Origin: Oceanispirochaeta crateris
Lineage (GTDB): Bacteria > Spirochaetota > Spirochaetia > DSM-2461
Direction of reading: 5' to 3'
DNA length: 64,000 nt
NCBI RefSeq assembly: GCF_008329965.1
Contig: NZ_CP036150.1
Location: 3,886,439 to 3,950,438 of the forward strand
Both the position numbers and the translations under genes were made by a program. The number at the start of each line of letters is the position of its first letter. Within the stretch, counting starts at the first letter, position 1. This document shows positions 1 to 9,101 of the stretch, piece after piece. The notes under the pieces were generated by a model that saw only the letters and a program-made list of their open reading frames with translations, ran no database searches and was not told where the DNA came from.

Positions 1-1977
1 GATTATCGAAAGACCGTTTCCAAAGTGGACTCCTGGGATGAAATGATTCAGAATGTCGCCACTCATCCGGGAGCTCTCGGGTTTATTCCCGCCGAAATGG
101 CAGAGAATCTTCCTGATGAGGTCAAAACCCTTGGAGTCAGAAGAGCTTCTGTGGCTGTGCATCCCAGTGTTCTTCAGATTCAAGATGGTAGAATGCTCCG
201 TGAAATCAGTTCAGACCAGGAAGAGGCTCTTTTTGACGGTCAAATTGCAAATTGGCAGGAAGTCGGAGGAACAGACCTTCCCGTGGTTCTTATCAGGATG
301 AAAGGAACATCGGCAGTCCGGGATCTCTCACCAAAAGCCAAAATGATTGAAGCCGAGAATGAAGAAGAATTTTATACCTTCCTGCAAGATATAGAAGGGG
401 CCGTCGCCTTGTCGTCCTTTGGAAGTCTGGCTGAATATGAACTTTCTTACCTTCCTGTATTGAGGCATGAGACCGGCAGGAATCTTACCTGGCATTTCAT
501 CTTCGAAGCACCGGCTAGATCGGGGCAGTGGGGAGGAATCTCCTATATCATCATTAATACTTTCTTTTTAATCCTCTTCACAATCATCTTTTCTACTCCC
601 GTGGGAGTCATGGCCGCCATCTATATGATCGAGTATGCTAAACAGGGACGTCTCATCGGTATTCTCAGAATGGGGAGTGAAACCCTAGCGGGTATCCCCT
701 CCATTGTGTTCGGTTTGTTCGGTTTTATCTTCTTTGTGAAGATTCTGGGCATGGGAATCGGATTTATCTCCAGTACGCTGACCATTACACTCATGGTCCT
801 TCCCACCATTATCAGAACCACTGAAGAAGCTCTGAAATCTGTGCCTCACTCCCTGCGGGAAGGTTCTCTGGCTCTGGGGGCCACAAAACTGCAAACCATT
901 GTAAAAGTTGTACTTCCTACTGCATCCCCTGGAATCCTGACAGGTATTATCCTGGCCATAGGAAGAACCGTGGGAGAAACTGCTGTATTGATCTATACCC
1001 TGGGTTCCAATTATGACCTGGTGTCGGGACCATCCTCTTCTGCCAGGGTTCTTTCCTTACACCTTTATATGCTGTTTTCAGAAGCCCTCTCATTTGACCG
1101 GACTTTTGCCACGGCTGCAGTTTTGGTCATCATCATCCTCATTACCAATCTTTCCACTACGCGCATACTCAAGCGAGTGAATAAAATTCTGGCATATAGG
1201 CCAAGGAGTCTAAATATTATGAATGTAAACAATAAAATTGAAGTGGAAAATCTGAATCTCTTTTATGGAGATTTTCAGGCCCTTCATGATGTGAATATCG
1301 AAATAAAAGAACGGGAAGTTACCGCTCTTATAGGACCCTCCGGATGTGGAAAATCCACATTTATCAGGACCTTGAACCGGATGAATGACCTTATTGATAT
1401 TGTCAGAATAGAGGGAAATATCAGCTATGATAACAAGAACATCAATACAGGGTGGGATGTTATTGAGCTGAGGAAAAAAGTCGGAATGGTTTTCCAAAAA
1501 CCAAATCCATTTCCCATGTCTATTTATGATAATGTCGCCTATGGACCTAAGACTCACGGCATAAAAAACCGTTCAAAATTAGATCATATTGTAGAAAAGA
1601 GCCTGGAGCAGGCATCCTTACTGGATGAGGTGAAGGATCGACTTCATAAACCGGCCCTGGGGCTTTCGGGAGGACAGCAGCAGAGGCTCTGCATCGCCCG
1701 TGTATTGGCAGTTGAACCGGATGTGGTTCTTATGGATGAACCAACTTCGGCTCTGGATCCGATTTCCACCTCCCGTATTGAAGATTTGATTGATGAAATG
1801 AAAAAGAATTATACTATTGTGATAGTGACACATAACATGCAGCAGGCGGGAAGAATCTCTGATAAAACAGCCTTCTTTCTACATGGTAAGATTGAAGAAT
1901 TCGGGCCTACCGATGAAATTTTCTTCAACCCCAAAAGCAGCAAAACAGAAGAGTATATCTCTGGAAAGTTCGGCTGA
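1..1977 (+). CDS. Phosphate ABC transporter: PstA-type permease in frame with PstB ATPase (5' partial)
   Basis: The frame is open to base 1, so the gene begins before the window. Counting from the first visible codon, residues 1-160 look extracytoplasmic and carry PstS-like pieces: GALGFIP near 25, [12 protein letters not shown] near 80 and [11 protein letters not shown] near 135. Residues 175-395 are a PstA-type permease with about five membrane segments and an EAA loop ([20 protein letters not shown]). Residue 407 on is a complete PstB ATPase, with no stop codon between the two parts. The fusion may be real, or it may result from a one-base indel: a TAG lies in another frame at the junction (about 1197-1199). 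An internal ribosome-binding site and ATG suggest that PstB can also be made alone. Role: high-affinity phosphate import across the inner membrane. Family assignment is firm; the physical fusion is less certain. Confidence 0.8.
   Translation, partial: DYRKTVSKVDSWDEMIQNVATHPGALGFIPAEMAENLPDEVKTLGVRRASVAVHPSVLQIQDGRMLREISSDQEEALFDGQIANWQEVGGTDLPVVLIRMKGTSAVRDLSPKAKMIEAENEEEFYTFLQDIEGAVALSSFGSLAEYELSYLPVLRHETGRNLTWHFIFEAPARSGQWGGISYIIINTFFLILFTIIFSTPVGVMAAIYMIEYAKQGRLIGILRMGSETLAGIPSIVFGLFGFIFFVKILGMGIGFISSTLTITLMVLPTIIRTTEEALKSVPHSLREGSLALGATKLQTIVKVVLPTASPGILTGIILAIGRTVGETAVLIYTLGSNYDLVSGPSSSARVLSLHLYMLFSEALSFDRTFATAAVLVIIILITNLSTTRILKRVNKILAYRPRSLNIMNVNNKIEVENLNLFYGDFQALHDVNIEIKEREVTALIGPSGCGKSTFIRTLNRMNDLIDIVRIEGNISYDNKNINTGWDVIELRKKVGMVFQKPNPFPMSIYDNVAYGPKTHGIKNRSKLDHIVEKSLEQASLLDEVKDRLHKPALGLSGGQQQRLCIARVLAVEPDVVLMDEPTSALDPISTSRIEDLIDEMKKNYTIVIVTHNMQQAGRISDKTAFFLHGKIEEFGPTDEIFFNPKSSKTEEYISGKFG
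1219..1977 (+). CDS. pstB: PstB, phosphate-transport ATPase (internal start within the fused frame)
   Basis: This is the 252-residue ATPase part, which would stand alone if translated from ATG 1219. AAGGAG at 1203-1208 lies ten bases upstream of this ATG and is a good ribosome-binding site. Walker A is GPSGCGKS at residues 39-46; the ABC signature LSGGQQQR and Walker B VVLMDEP follow in normal order, then the switch histidine in VTHNMQQA. Length matches the usual 250 residues of PstB. It hydrolyses ATP to drive phosphate uptake through PstC/PstA. The following phoU begins 46 bases downstream, so the genes are probably one operon. It may be separate, part of the fusion, or both. Confidence 0.85.
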   Translation: MNVNNKIEVENLNLFYGDFQALHDVNIEIKEREVTALIGPSGCGKSTFIRTLNRMNDLIDIVRIEGNISYDNKNINTGWDVIELRKKVGMVFQKPNPFPMSIYDNVAYGPKTHGIKNRSKLDHIVEKSLEQASLLDEVKDRLHKPALGLSGGQQQRLCIARVLAVEPDVVLMDEPTSALDPISTSRIEDLIDEMKKNYTIVIVTHNMQQAGRISDKTAFFLHGKIEEFGPTDEIFFNPKSSKTEEYISGKFG

Positions 1978-2023
1978 TCCTCAAGTCATACCGAAAAAGA
2001 TCAATTGCAAGGAGAAACAAATT

Positions 2024-2674
2024 ATGATCAGACAACATTATGAAGATGATTTAGCAGAATTGAACAGAGAAATCATGAAAATGGGATTGAGAGTGGAAGA
2101 ATCTGTCAATAAGGCAGTGGACGCCCTTAAAAATAAAAATGCTGACTTGGCTCAGCAGGTCATTGATGAAGATGATATTATCGATGATATGGAAAAAGAT
2201 CTCTGTGATAAATGTGCTCTCATTATTGCCCGAGAACAGCCTGTTGCAAGCGATCTAAGACATTTGATCAGCGGAATTAAAATCATTACCGATATAGAAC
2301 GTATTGCAGATCATGCAGTGCATGTGGCCAAGGGAACCATCAATATGGGCGGCGAAGAGCTGTTAAAGCCGCTGGTTGATATCCCCCGTATGGCCGAATT
2401 AGGATGTCAAATGCTCTCCAGAGCCGTTGCGGCATATGTTGAGAAGGATTCTAAGGAAGCCATGATCATTGCTGCGGAAGATAAGCTTCTAGATGACCTG
2501 CATAAACAGGTTGTGCGAGAATTGCTGACATACATGATTTCCAAACCTCAGAATATTGAGGGAGGGTTGTCTTTGATGTATATAAGCCGTTTTCTGGAAA
2601 GAATCGGCGACCATGTTCGTAATATATGCGAATGGGTTGTTTTTGCCGAAACCGGAGAACATGAAAACCTTTAA
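2024..2674 (+). CDS. phoU: PhoU, phosphate uptake regulator
   Basis: A 216-residue all-helical protein made of two PhoU repeats. Each repeat carries the metal-binding motif, seen as DIERIADHAVHVA in the first half and FLERIGDHVRNICEW near the C-terminus. PhoU couples the Pst transporter to the PhoR/PhoB two-component system and restrains it when phosphate is plentiful. The frame could open upstream at 1883, but that extension overlaps pstB and is not PhoU-like. ATG 2024 has GGAG at 2011-2014, so I take it as the start. It sits between pstB and the phoB-like gene, as expected for a Pho operon. Confidence 0.95.
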   Translation: MIRQHYEDDLAELNREIMKMGLRVEESVNKAVDALKNKNADLAQQVIDEDDIIDDMEKDLCDKCALIIAREQPVASDLRHLISGIKIITDIERIADHAVHVAKGTINMGGEELLKPLVDIPRMAELGCQMLSRAVAAYVEKDSKEAMIIAAEDKLLDDLHKQVVRELLTYMISKPQNIEGGLSLMYISRFLERIGDHVRNICEWVVFAETGEHENL

Positions 2675-2683
2675 GGATTTAAA

Positions 2684-3370
2684 ATGGCAAAGTTATTGAT
2701 AATTGAAGATGAAGCAGATATCAGAGAACTCATCTCATTCAATTTAGAAATGAATGGGTACGAAATAGAGAAAGCCAGGGATGGTGAAGAGGGTCTTGAT
2801 AAAGCTAAAAAAGGCGATTTTGATCTGATCATTCTGGATTTGATGCTCCCGGGAATGGATGGGATCAAAGTCTGCTCTCAGCTACGGAAGGATGCAGATA
2901 AAAAAGACGTTCCCATTATCATGCTTACGGCCAAATCAGAAGATGAGGACATCATCAAAGGACTTGAGAGCGGTGCGGATGATTACATCACAAAGCCCTT
3001 TAGTCCGCGGATTCTAGTGGCAAGGGTGAATGCAGCCCTCAGGCGCTCAAAAAACGGCAGCTCTGAGGGAGAGTCCACTAGAATCAGTATTCATGACCTG
3101 GTCATCGATTCGGCCCGTCATGAAATTCTGTTAAAGGGATCTCCCATAGTTTTATCAGCAACTGAATTCGGAATTCTCAGGTTCCTGGCTAAAAATCCGG
3201 GATGGGTCTTTTCAAGGAATCAGATCATCGACTCCGTTAAGGGGGAAGATTATCCTGTTACCGCTCGATCCGTGGATGTTCAGATTCTGGGTATCAGAAA
3301 GAAACTGGGAGAGTGCGGCCATATTATCGAGACAGTTCGGGGAATCGGATACCGAATGAAAGGGGAGTAA
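2684..3370 (+). CDS. phoB: PhoB-like OmpR-family response regulator
   Basis: A 228-residue two-domain regulator. The receiver domain (1-120) has the acidic pocket ED at 8-9, phospho-acceptor D52 in LILDLMLPG, the conserved Thr in MLTAKS and the Lys in ITKPFSP. The C-terminal half is an OmpR/PhoB winged helix ending in the typical IETVRGIGYRMKGE. It starts nine bases after phoU and closes the Pho cluster, so it probably controls the phosphate-starvation response. No PhoR histidine kinase follows in the window; the partner must be upstream or elsewhere. The PhoB name rests on family and context. Confidence 0.88.
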   Translation: MAKLLIIEDEADIRELISFNLEMNGYEIEKARDGEEGLDKAKKGDFDLIILDLMLPGMDGIKVCSQLRKDADKKDVPIIMLTAKSEDEDIIKGLESGADDYITKPFSPRILVARVNAALRRSKNGSSEGESTRISIHDLVIDSARHEILLKGSPIVLSATEFGILRFLAKNPGWVFSRNQIIDSVKGEDYPVTARSVDVQILGIRKKLGECGHIIETVRGIGYRMKGE

Positions 3371-3401
3371 TCTCTTTGAGGAAATAGTCTTTAACTATCT
3401 A

Positions 3402-3428
3402 ATCATTCCATGATCTTCATGGAATGAT
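3402..3428 (+). terminator. Perfect 12-bp inverted repeat after phoB
   Basis: Two perfect 12-base arms (3402-3413 and 3417-3428) enclose a 3-base loop, 32 bases after the phoB stop. A short T run (3436-3440) follows only after a seven-base gap. This could be a terminator for the pst-pho operon, or a dyad operator in front of adenine deaminase. I favour the terminator. Confidence 0.5.
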
Positions 3429-3546
3429 ATGACGTTCTTTTTAATCTAGAGGGCTTTCAATGGGCTACTCTGTGTCTCTTCAGAATTATTGCTTCCCCTG
3501 ATTGTAGCCGGAGGGTATAATTGGATTTAGCATCAGGAGGCACAAA

Positions 3547-5403
3547 ATGACATATCAGGAATTCTTACATCATAAAGCCAAATACTCTAGCGACCTGGCC
3601 GCAGTTGCCATGGGCCACAAGGCAGCTGATCTTATTATCAAAAAGGGGAGGCTCGTTAATGTTCATACGGGCTTTATTGAAGAAAGCTGCGATGTTATCG
3701 TCTCTCATGGAATCATTGCTTCTGTGGGAAATGCAGATGATTATCCAATAGGGGAAAATACTAAAGTCGTTCATGCCCAAGGAAAATACATCCTACCGGG
3801 ATTGATAGACAGCCACATGCATGTGGAAAGTTCCATGGTGGATCTTCCCTCTTTTGCCGCAGGGATTCTGCCTCATGGTACCACCACGATTTGTCCCGAT
3901 ATACATGAAATGACCAACGTTTTCGGTCTGAGGGCGGTGGAACTCTTTCATCAATCTGCATCCGATCTTCCAATCAATGTTCTGACAGCCATGCCTGTTT
4001 GCGTTCCCTCTATACCCGGTATGGAAGATGCCGGGGCCGTCATAGATGATACCGATGTCAAGAAAGCCTATGAGAAAAACTGGGTGGAACTTCAGGGAGA
4101 GCAGATGAACTTTCCAGGAGTCATTTTTGGAGATTCCGGGGTTCATGCTATTGGTGCTGAGGGGCTCAAAGCCGGGAAAGTTATGACAGGTCATTACTCT
4201 TCTCCCGATCTTGCAGGTGGATTGAATGCTTTCATCGCATCCGGTATGACAGCCTGCCATGAGAGTACATCCGCAGGGGAGGCTTTAGCCAAAATCAGCC
4301 GTGGTATGTATGTTCAGCAAAGGTATGGGTCTGCCTGGCTTGATCTTCCAAACCTGGTGCCGGCTCTGCTGGATAACCCTGATATAGATAGCCGTATGTT
4401 TACCATGGTCACCGATGATGTTACACCACTCACCATTGCAGAAGATGGTCATCTAATCAGAGTCCTCAGAGAAGCCGTTCGTTTGGGGGTTCCTCCCGTT
4501 CAGGCTGTTCAGATGGTCACTCTCAATGCGGCTCAGCTTTTGGAAAAAGAACGCTGGATTGGCTCAGTTGCCCCGGGTAGGGCTGCCGACTTTCTTCTCG
4601 TGGATAACTTGAGTGATTTTAGAGTCGATTCTGTGTATGCCGGAGGAATCTGTGTGGCTAGGGAAGGGCAGATGATGATTGAAATTCCTCCTTTTGACTA
4701 TCCGGATTGGGCCCTTGATTCTGTTCATATCCAAACTCAAAAGGCCGAGGATTTTCAGATTCCAGTTCCTTCAGGCTTAAAATCATCAGAGAATGGACAG
4801 ACTGTGCGAAGTATACGCCTTATCCCCGGTATGGTTTTCACAAAAGAAGAAATGATTGAGATTGTTCCGCAGGAAGGATTTCTGGAGGCAGATGCAAGTC
4901 GTGATCTGGCGAAAATCTGTATGATTTACAGGCATGAGAAAAGTGTCCCTGAGAAGGACAGGCGTGCCATGGGATTTCTACAGGGACTTTCTTTAAAAGA
5001 GAATACGGCCTATGCCTCTACAGTCTCTCACGACTGCCATAATCTGCTCGTCATAGGGAATGATAATGAGGCCATGGCTTTGGCTGCCAATGAGTTGAAA
5101 GCCTGCGGTGGCGGACTTGTGGTTGTTCATGAAGGGGAGGTTCAGGCTAGGATGTCACTGCCATTTGCAGGGTTGATGAGTCTGAAATCCGTGGTTGAGG
5201 CGGCAAAAGAGCTTCAAGCGGTAGAAAAGGCACTTATTGATGCTGGTTGCCCTCATGATTCTGCCGAAATGACTATCAGCTTATTGGGATTGATCGTTCT
5301 ACCAGAACTTCACCTATCAAATAAAGGGCTTGTAAAAATGAAAGATGGGGCGCCACCATGCTTTGTGAGCCTATTCCCCTCAAAGGATGAAAAAACAAAC
5401 TAG
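3547..5403 (+). CDS. ade: Adenine deaminase
   Basis: A 618-residue amidohydrolase-superfamily enzyme that converts adenine to hypoxanthine plus ammonia in purine salvage. The family signature LPGLIDSHMHVESSMV spans residues 83-98, with metal-binding His90 and His92. Further motifs are HGTTT, GDSGVHAIGAEGL, TGHYSS and TDDVTP; the C-terminal domain contains TVSHDCHNLLVIG. The length matches long bacterial Ade proteins. GGAGG at 3536-3540 sets the ATG. It stands alone but faces a nucleoside ABC transporter on the other strand across a shared terminator, which supports a purine salvage role. I looked for a purine riboswitch in 3371-3546 and found none. Confidence 0.94.
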   Translation: MTYQEFLHHKAKYSSDLAAVAMGHKAADLIIKKGRLVNVHTGFIEESCDVIVSHGIIASVGNADDYPIGENTKVVHAQGKYILPGLIDSHMHVESSMVDLPSFAAGILPHGTTTICPDIHEMTNVFGLRAVELFHQSASDLPINVLTAMPVCVPSIPGMEDAGAVIDDTDVKKAYEKNWVELQGEQMNFPGVIFGDSGVHAIGAEGLKAGKVMTGHYSSPDLAGGLNAFIASGMTACHESTSAGEALAKISRGMYVQQRYGSAWLDLPNLVPALLDNPDIDSRMFTMVTDDVTPLTIAEDGHLIRVLREAVRLGVPPVQAVQMVTLNAAQLLEKERWIGSVAPGRAADFLLVDNLSDFRVDSVYAGGICVAREGQMMIEIPPFDYPDWALDSVHIQTQKAEDFQIPVPSGLKSSENGQTVRSIRLIPGMVFTKEEMIEIVPQEGFLEADASRDLAKICMIYRHEKSVPEKDRRAMGFLQGLSLKENTAYASTVSHDCHNLLVIGNDNEAMALAANELKACGGGLVVVHEGEVQARMSLPFAGLMSLKSVVEAAKELQAVEKALIDAGCPHDSAEMTISLLGLIVLPELHLSNKGLVKMKDGAPPCFVSLFPSKDEKTN

Positions 5404-5408
5404 AGTTT

Positions 5409-5434
5409 AAAGGCCCGGTGATTACCGGGCCTTT
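5409..5434. terminator. Terminator between ade and the nucleoside transporter
   Basis: Perfect 11-bp GC-rich arms (5409-5419 and 5424-5434) around the loop GATT lie between the convergent stops of ade and the permease gene. The stem ends in AAA/TTT on both sides, so it can serve both strands. Confidence 0.85.
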
Positions 5435-5444
5435 ATTGTTGCTA

Positions 5445-6371
5445 TTAACGACTGCCCCTGATATAGGGTTCTCCCAGGGTTGCCGGGGCACTCATTTTGC
5501 GTTTCCCCTTGCTGCTCATTCCATAAAACAGCAGTACTCCCAGGGTCGTCAGATAAGGAAGCATGGCCAGAAGGTTCGGGGATATCCCCAGAGGTTGCAA
5601 TACGTATTGGATGACAAAGATGCCTCCAAATACATAGGCCCCCAGGAAGGCTTTTGACGGCTCCCACAGGGCAAATATTGTCAGGGCAATGACGATCCAG
5701 CCTCGTCCTGATGTCATCCCCTCTATCCAGGACTTGCTGTAGGCTGTAGACAGGTGTGCTCCGGCCATTCCGGCAAAAGCACCGCCCACCATAACGCAGG
5801 CATATTTGATTAGACCTACATTGATCCCCAGTGTTTCAGCTGCTTTAGGATTCTCACCTACAGATCTTATGGTGATGCCCAGTTTGGTATATTTCATGAT
5901 GAACCAGACAATAACCCCCAGTAACACAGAAAGGTAAAAGTAGGCATCCTGGTAGAACAGAACTTTGCCTATAACCGGAATCTTGGAAAGACCGGGAATG
6001 GCAATGGCTGACATTTTTGTTTCCAGAGGACGACCAATGAAAGGTTTTCCCCAAAGACCGCTTAATCCAAGACCCAGCATTGTCAATGCCAAACCGGAAA
6101 CAACCTGATTTGCTCTCAGACTGATAGTGACAAAGGCATGGATCAATGAGAACAAAGCACCGACAATTATCGCGGCAATCATTCCCAACCAGGGATTCCC
6201 TGTTGTAAATGTAACAATAAAACCCGTTACAGCACCCAGGGACATCATACCCTCTATTCCGAGGTTCAGTATGCCAGCGCGTTCTGTGACAACTTCTCCC
6301 AGGGTTCCCAGAAGAAGAGGCGTTCCCGCTACAATAGTACGCACCAGGATCGATGTTAATATTTCAAGCAT
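5445..6371 (-). CDS. Nucleoside ABC transporter permease, NupQ/YufQ type
   Basis: A 308-residue integral membrane protein of the BPD_transp_2 family with about eight to nine hydrophobic segments. Landmarks are TERAGILNLGIEGMM near the N-terminus, LRANQVVSGLALTMLGLGLSG in the middle, and SVGENPKAAETLGINVGLIKY in the cytoplasmic loop that contacts the ATPase. This is the shorter of the two permeases in BMP-type nucleoside importers. Its ATG touches the stop of the preceding permease (shared base 6371), so translation is coupled. The substrate class, purine nucleosides, is inferred from the family and the nearby adenine deaminase. Confidence 0.9.
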   Translation of the reverse strand: MLEILTSILVRTIVAGTPLLLGTLGEVVTERAGILNLGIEGMMSLGAVTGFIVTFTTGNPWLGMIAAIIVGALFSLIHAFVTISLRANQVVSGLALTMLGLGLSGLWGKPFIGRPLETKMSAIAIPGLSKIPVIGKVLFYQDAYFYLSVLLGVIVWFIMKYTKLGITIRSVGENPKAAETLGINVGLIKYACVMVGGAFAGMAGAHLSTAYSKSWIEGMTSGRGWIVIALTIFALWEPSKAFLGAYVFGGIFVIQYVLQPLGISPNLLAMLPYLTTLGVLLFYGMSSKGKRKMSAPATLGEPYIRGSR

Positions 6372-7447
6372 TATCTGATTCTCCTTTTATATTGGACTCT
6401 GTGGCTCAGTAGGAAATCTCCCATAATGAGAAAAACCAGAATCAAACCATTAAAAACATTGACTGTTGTTGCAGGCAAGCCCATCGACATTTGGATGGCA
6501 TCGCCTCCCACTATGATCCCAGCAAAAAATAGACCGGACAAAATTGAAAATGCCGGATTCAGTCTACCCAGCCAGGCCACAATGATGGCCGTAAATCCAT
6601 ACCCTGCAGAGATCGTCTCAGGATAACTCAGGTGATGATGAATTGCCGTAAGCTCTCCCACACCTGCCAGACCTGCAACTCCACCGGATATTGCCATCAT
6701 CAATACAGTGGTTCTGAAAAAATCAATTCCCGCATATTTTCCCGCCTCGGAGTTTTCGCCGATGACCCGTACTTCATAACCAAAGCGTGTCCGGTAGACT
6801 ATGAAACTGAGAATCAGGGCAACAGCAACCGCCAGGATCAGTAGAGGCAAAGATATTCTGGACATATTCAGCAATTTCAGAATAGCTTGTTCCGGCAGAT
6901 CGTCCGTATAGGGATATCCGTATTTCGTGGCTCCTTTCCAGGGGCCGACCACCAGGAATTTGACAAATTCGGCGGCTATGTAGTTCAGCATCAAAGTTGA
7001 AATAACCTCGTTGATACCAAATTTGACCTTGAACACCGCAGGGATGATACCCCAAATGGCGCCTCCCATAAATCCGGCAATAAACATAAGGGGTAAAATT
7101 ACATATCCTGGCATGAATGGGCCCCAATTCAGTCCCACCCATGTGGCAGCTATTGCCCCCCACAGTAGTTGGCTTTCCGCGCCGATATTCCAGAATTTGG
7201 CCTTATAGGCAAGGGCCAGACCACTTCCTATTAGAATAAGGGGTATGGCTTTTGTCAGAGTTTCTTTGAATCCAAAACTGCTGCCAAAGGAGGAGCGGAA
7301 AATTTCAAAAATAGCAAAAAACGGGTTTATACCATATGTTAAAAATATGATCCCTACCGCAATCAACCCGGACAGCAGAGATAGAAGCAAAATCAAAACA
7401 TTGAAACCGGGTGTTGTTTTCTCCCTCGGTACTATTTGTATCGGCAT
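6371..7447 (-). CDS. Nucleoside ABC transporter permease, NupP/YufP type
   Basis: A 358-residue membrane protein, the longer permease of the pair. Motifs typical of the family are AKFWNIGAESQLLWGA, FGINEVISTLMLNYIA and VRVIGENSEAGKYAGIDF, followed by GFTAIIVAWLGRLNP. I place the start at 7447, where GGAGAG lies seven bases upstream of an ATG coding MPIQIVPREKTTPG. The frame runs further upstream, but only as an overlap with the ATPase 3' end. It begins two bases after the ATPase stop, so the genes are one operon. It should form the inner-membrane channel with the next gene. Confidence 0.9.
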   Translation of the reverse strand: MPIQIVPREKTTPGFNVLILLLSLLSGLIAVGIIFLTYGINPFFAIFEIFRSSFGSSFGFKETLTKAIPLILIGSGLALAYKAKFWNIGAESQLLWGAIAATWVGLNWGPFMPGYVILPLMFIAGFMGGAIWGIIPAVFKVKFGINEVISTLMLNYIAAEFVKFLVVGPWKGATKYGYPYTDDLPEQAILKLLNMSRISLPLLILAVAVALILSFIVYRTRFGYEVRVIGENSEAGKYAGIDFFRTTVLMMAISGGVAGLAGVGELTAIHHHLSYPETISAGYGFTAIIVAWLGRLNPAFSILSGLFFAGIIVGGDAIQMSMGLPATTVNVFNGLILVFLIMGDFLLSHRVQYKRRIR

Positions 7448-7449
7448 TT

Positions 7450-8991
7450 TCAGTTCTCTCCTTGGGGTGCTGGTGAAAATTCGGGTATCGCACCGGCCAT
7501 CATCAATCCGATGTCGTCCATTTCGCAATTCTGAGGATTGACAATGCCCATAAATCTGCCTTCAAACATGACGGCTATTCTGTCACAAACCTGGAACAGC
7601 TCTTCCAGGTCTTCTGAGACCAGGAGAACCGCTCCACCGCGGTCTCGGCAGACAATGAGCTCTTTCCGGATATACTCGGCAGCTCCTACATCTAATCCAT
7701 ATGTAGGGTGTGCAGCGATTAAAACATCCGGTTCTGCCGAAATCTCTCTTCCCAGAATGAGTTTCTGGATATTGCCTCCCGACAGGTTTTTGATCGGTGT
7801 GTTTATGGATGCTGCATCCACATTATAGGATTTCACAATTTTTTCGGCATGAGCTTTAATAAGCGGATAGTTCATCAGACTTCTGAAGCTGAATGGGTTT
7901 CTGTGGTGCTGTTTCAGTACAGAGTTCTCATAAAGCTGAAGTGTTGAGACTGTTCCGTGTTTAATCCTTTCTTCCGGAACATGGGTAATTCCCCTGTCAT
8001 GTATTTTTCGGGCAGAAATATTTGTTATCTCTTCTCCCTGCAGAAATACCTGACCATTGAGGGCATGTCTTAATCCTGTAATGGCTTCTACCATCTCTCT
8101 TTGGCCGTTGCCCGAGACTCCTGCCACCCCCAGTATTTCATTCTGGTGGAGCTTAAAGGATAGATCGTTGACAATCATCCTATTTTGATCGTTGTTGACG
8201 CATAGATTATTGACTTCCAGGACTGCTTCTCCAGGCTTTTGATCGCTTTTTTCAAAACAGGACGAGATTTCTCTTCCTATCATCATCCGTGCCAGGTCTT
8301 TTTGAGTCACGTCTTCAATGCGGGCATTTCCTGTGACCTTTCCTTTTCTCATTACCATGACAGAGTTGCAAATGGCCATAATTTCTTCAAGTTTATGGCT
8401 GATCAAGATGACCGTATGCCCTTCTTTTGTCATCTTTCTGAGAATATCAAAGAGGTCCTCCGCCTCCTGGGGGGTAAGGACCGATGTAGGTTCATCCATG
8501 ATTAGGAGGTCAGCATTTCTGAATAAAGCTTTGAGGATCTCTACTCTCTGCTGTTCTCCAGCTGATAATTCCCAAATTTTCTTATCCGGATCTACATCCA
8601 AACCGAACCGTTCAGAATATTCCTTTATCTGTTCCCTCATGTATCTTTGGGGAAAAAAGAAGGGGGCTCCGTCATATCCCAGAGCAATATTTTCAAGAAC
8701 CGTGTGTTTCTGGATCAGCATAAAGTGTTGGTGAATCATTCCGATTCCCGCCTGCATACTGTCTTTGGGGTTTCTCAGCCTTATTTCATTATCGTTGATG
8801 AGGACCTGTCCCTCATCGGGAAGGTACAGGCCGTAGAGTATATTCATGAGAGTCGTTTTTCCGGCACCGTTTTCACCCAGGAGCCCCAGAATATCTCCTC
8901 CCTGAATATTCAAATTGACATCCTGGTTCGCCTTGACCCCTATAAAGGATTTTGAGATTCCTCTCATTTCCAGCTTTTTAAGTTTTCTCAA
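7450..8991 (-). CDS. Nucleoside ABC transporter ATPase, NupO/YufO type (two ABC domains)
   Basis: A double ABC ATPase of about 513 residues. The first half has Walker A GENGAGKT, signature LSAGEQQR and LLIMDEPTSVLTP. The second half has the degenerate P-loop GVSGNGQR, signature LSGGNIQK and LIAAHPTYGLDV, the usual asymmetry of ribose/nucleoside-type importers. I choose the TTG at 8991, which has AGGGAG six bases upstream; ATG 8967 is an alternative start. Reading further upstream to 9072 would run into the terminator and is unlikely. It follows the binding-protein gene and is separated from it by a strong hairpin. Confidence 0.9.
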   Translation of the reverse strand: MRKLKKLEMRGISKSFIGVKANQDVNLNIQGGDILGLLGENGAGKTTLMNILYGLYLPDEGQVLINDNEIRLRNPKDSMQAGIGMIHQHFMLIQKHTVLENIALGYDGAPFFFPQRYMREQIKEYSERFGLDVDPDKKIWELSAGEQQRVEILKALFRNADLLIMDEPTSVLTPQEAEDLFDILRKMTKEGHTVILISHKLEEIMAICNSVMVMRKGKVTGNARIEDVTQKDLARMMIGREISSCFEKSDQKPGEAVLEVNNLCVNNDQNRMIVNDLSFKLHQNEILGVAGVSGNGQREMVEAITGLRHALNGQVFLQGEEITNISARKIHDRGITHVPEERIKHGTVSTLQLYENSVLKQHHRNPFSFRSLMNYPLIKAHAEKIVKSYNVDAASINTPIKNLSGGNIQKLILGREISAEPDVLIAAHPTYGLDVGAAEYIRKELIVCRDRGGAVLLVSEDLEELFQVCDRIAVMFEGRFMGIVNPQNCEMDDIGLMMAGAIPEFSPAPQGEN

Positions 8992-9037
8992 AGTATATCT
9001 CCCTGGAGTGTTTTGATAGCAGAATAGCATGAAATTT

Positions 9038-9069
9038 AAAAAAAGGGACGCAAGAGCGTCCCTTTTTTT
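9038..9069 (-). terminator. Intra-operon terminator between binding protein and ATPase genes
   Basis: A GC stem (9045-9051 with 9056-9062, loop AAGA) is flanked by A/T runs on both sides. It lies after the stop of the binding-protein gene and before the ATPase start. Partial termination here would give much more binding protein than membrane complex, a common arrangement in ABC importers. Confidence 0.8.
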
Positions 9070-9101
9070 CACCCTTTTTGTAGAAGGATACTTATCTATT
9101 C

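Noticed and set aside
1883-2023. Upstream extension of PhoU to 1883
   Set aside because: The extra residues come from the pstB region read in another frame; ATG 2024 has its own ribosome-binding site.
3371-3546. Purine riboswitch upstream of adenine deaminase, also considered before the nucleoside transporter
   Set aside because: The conserved core and loop-loop sequences of the purine aptamer are absent in both leaders.
3793-4260. 155-residue frame on the - strand inside ade
   Set aside because: It is a shadow of a strongly conserved enzyme gene; its sequence has no recognisable fold and no ribosome-binding site.
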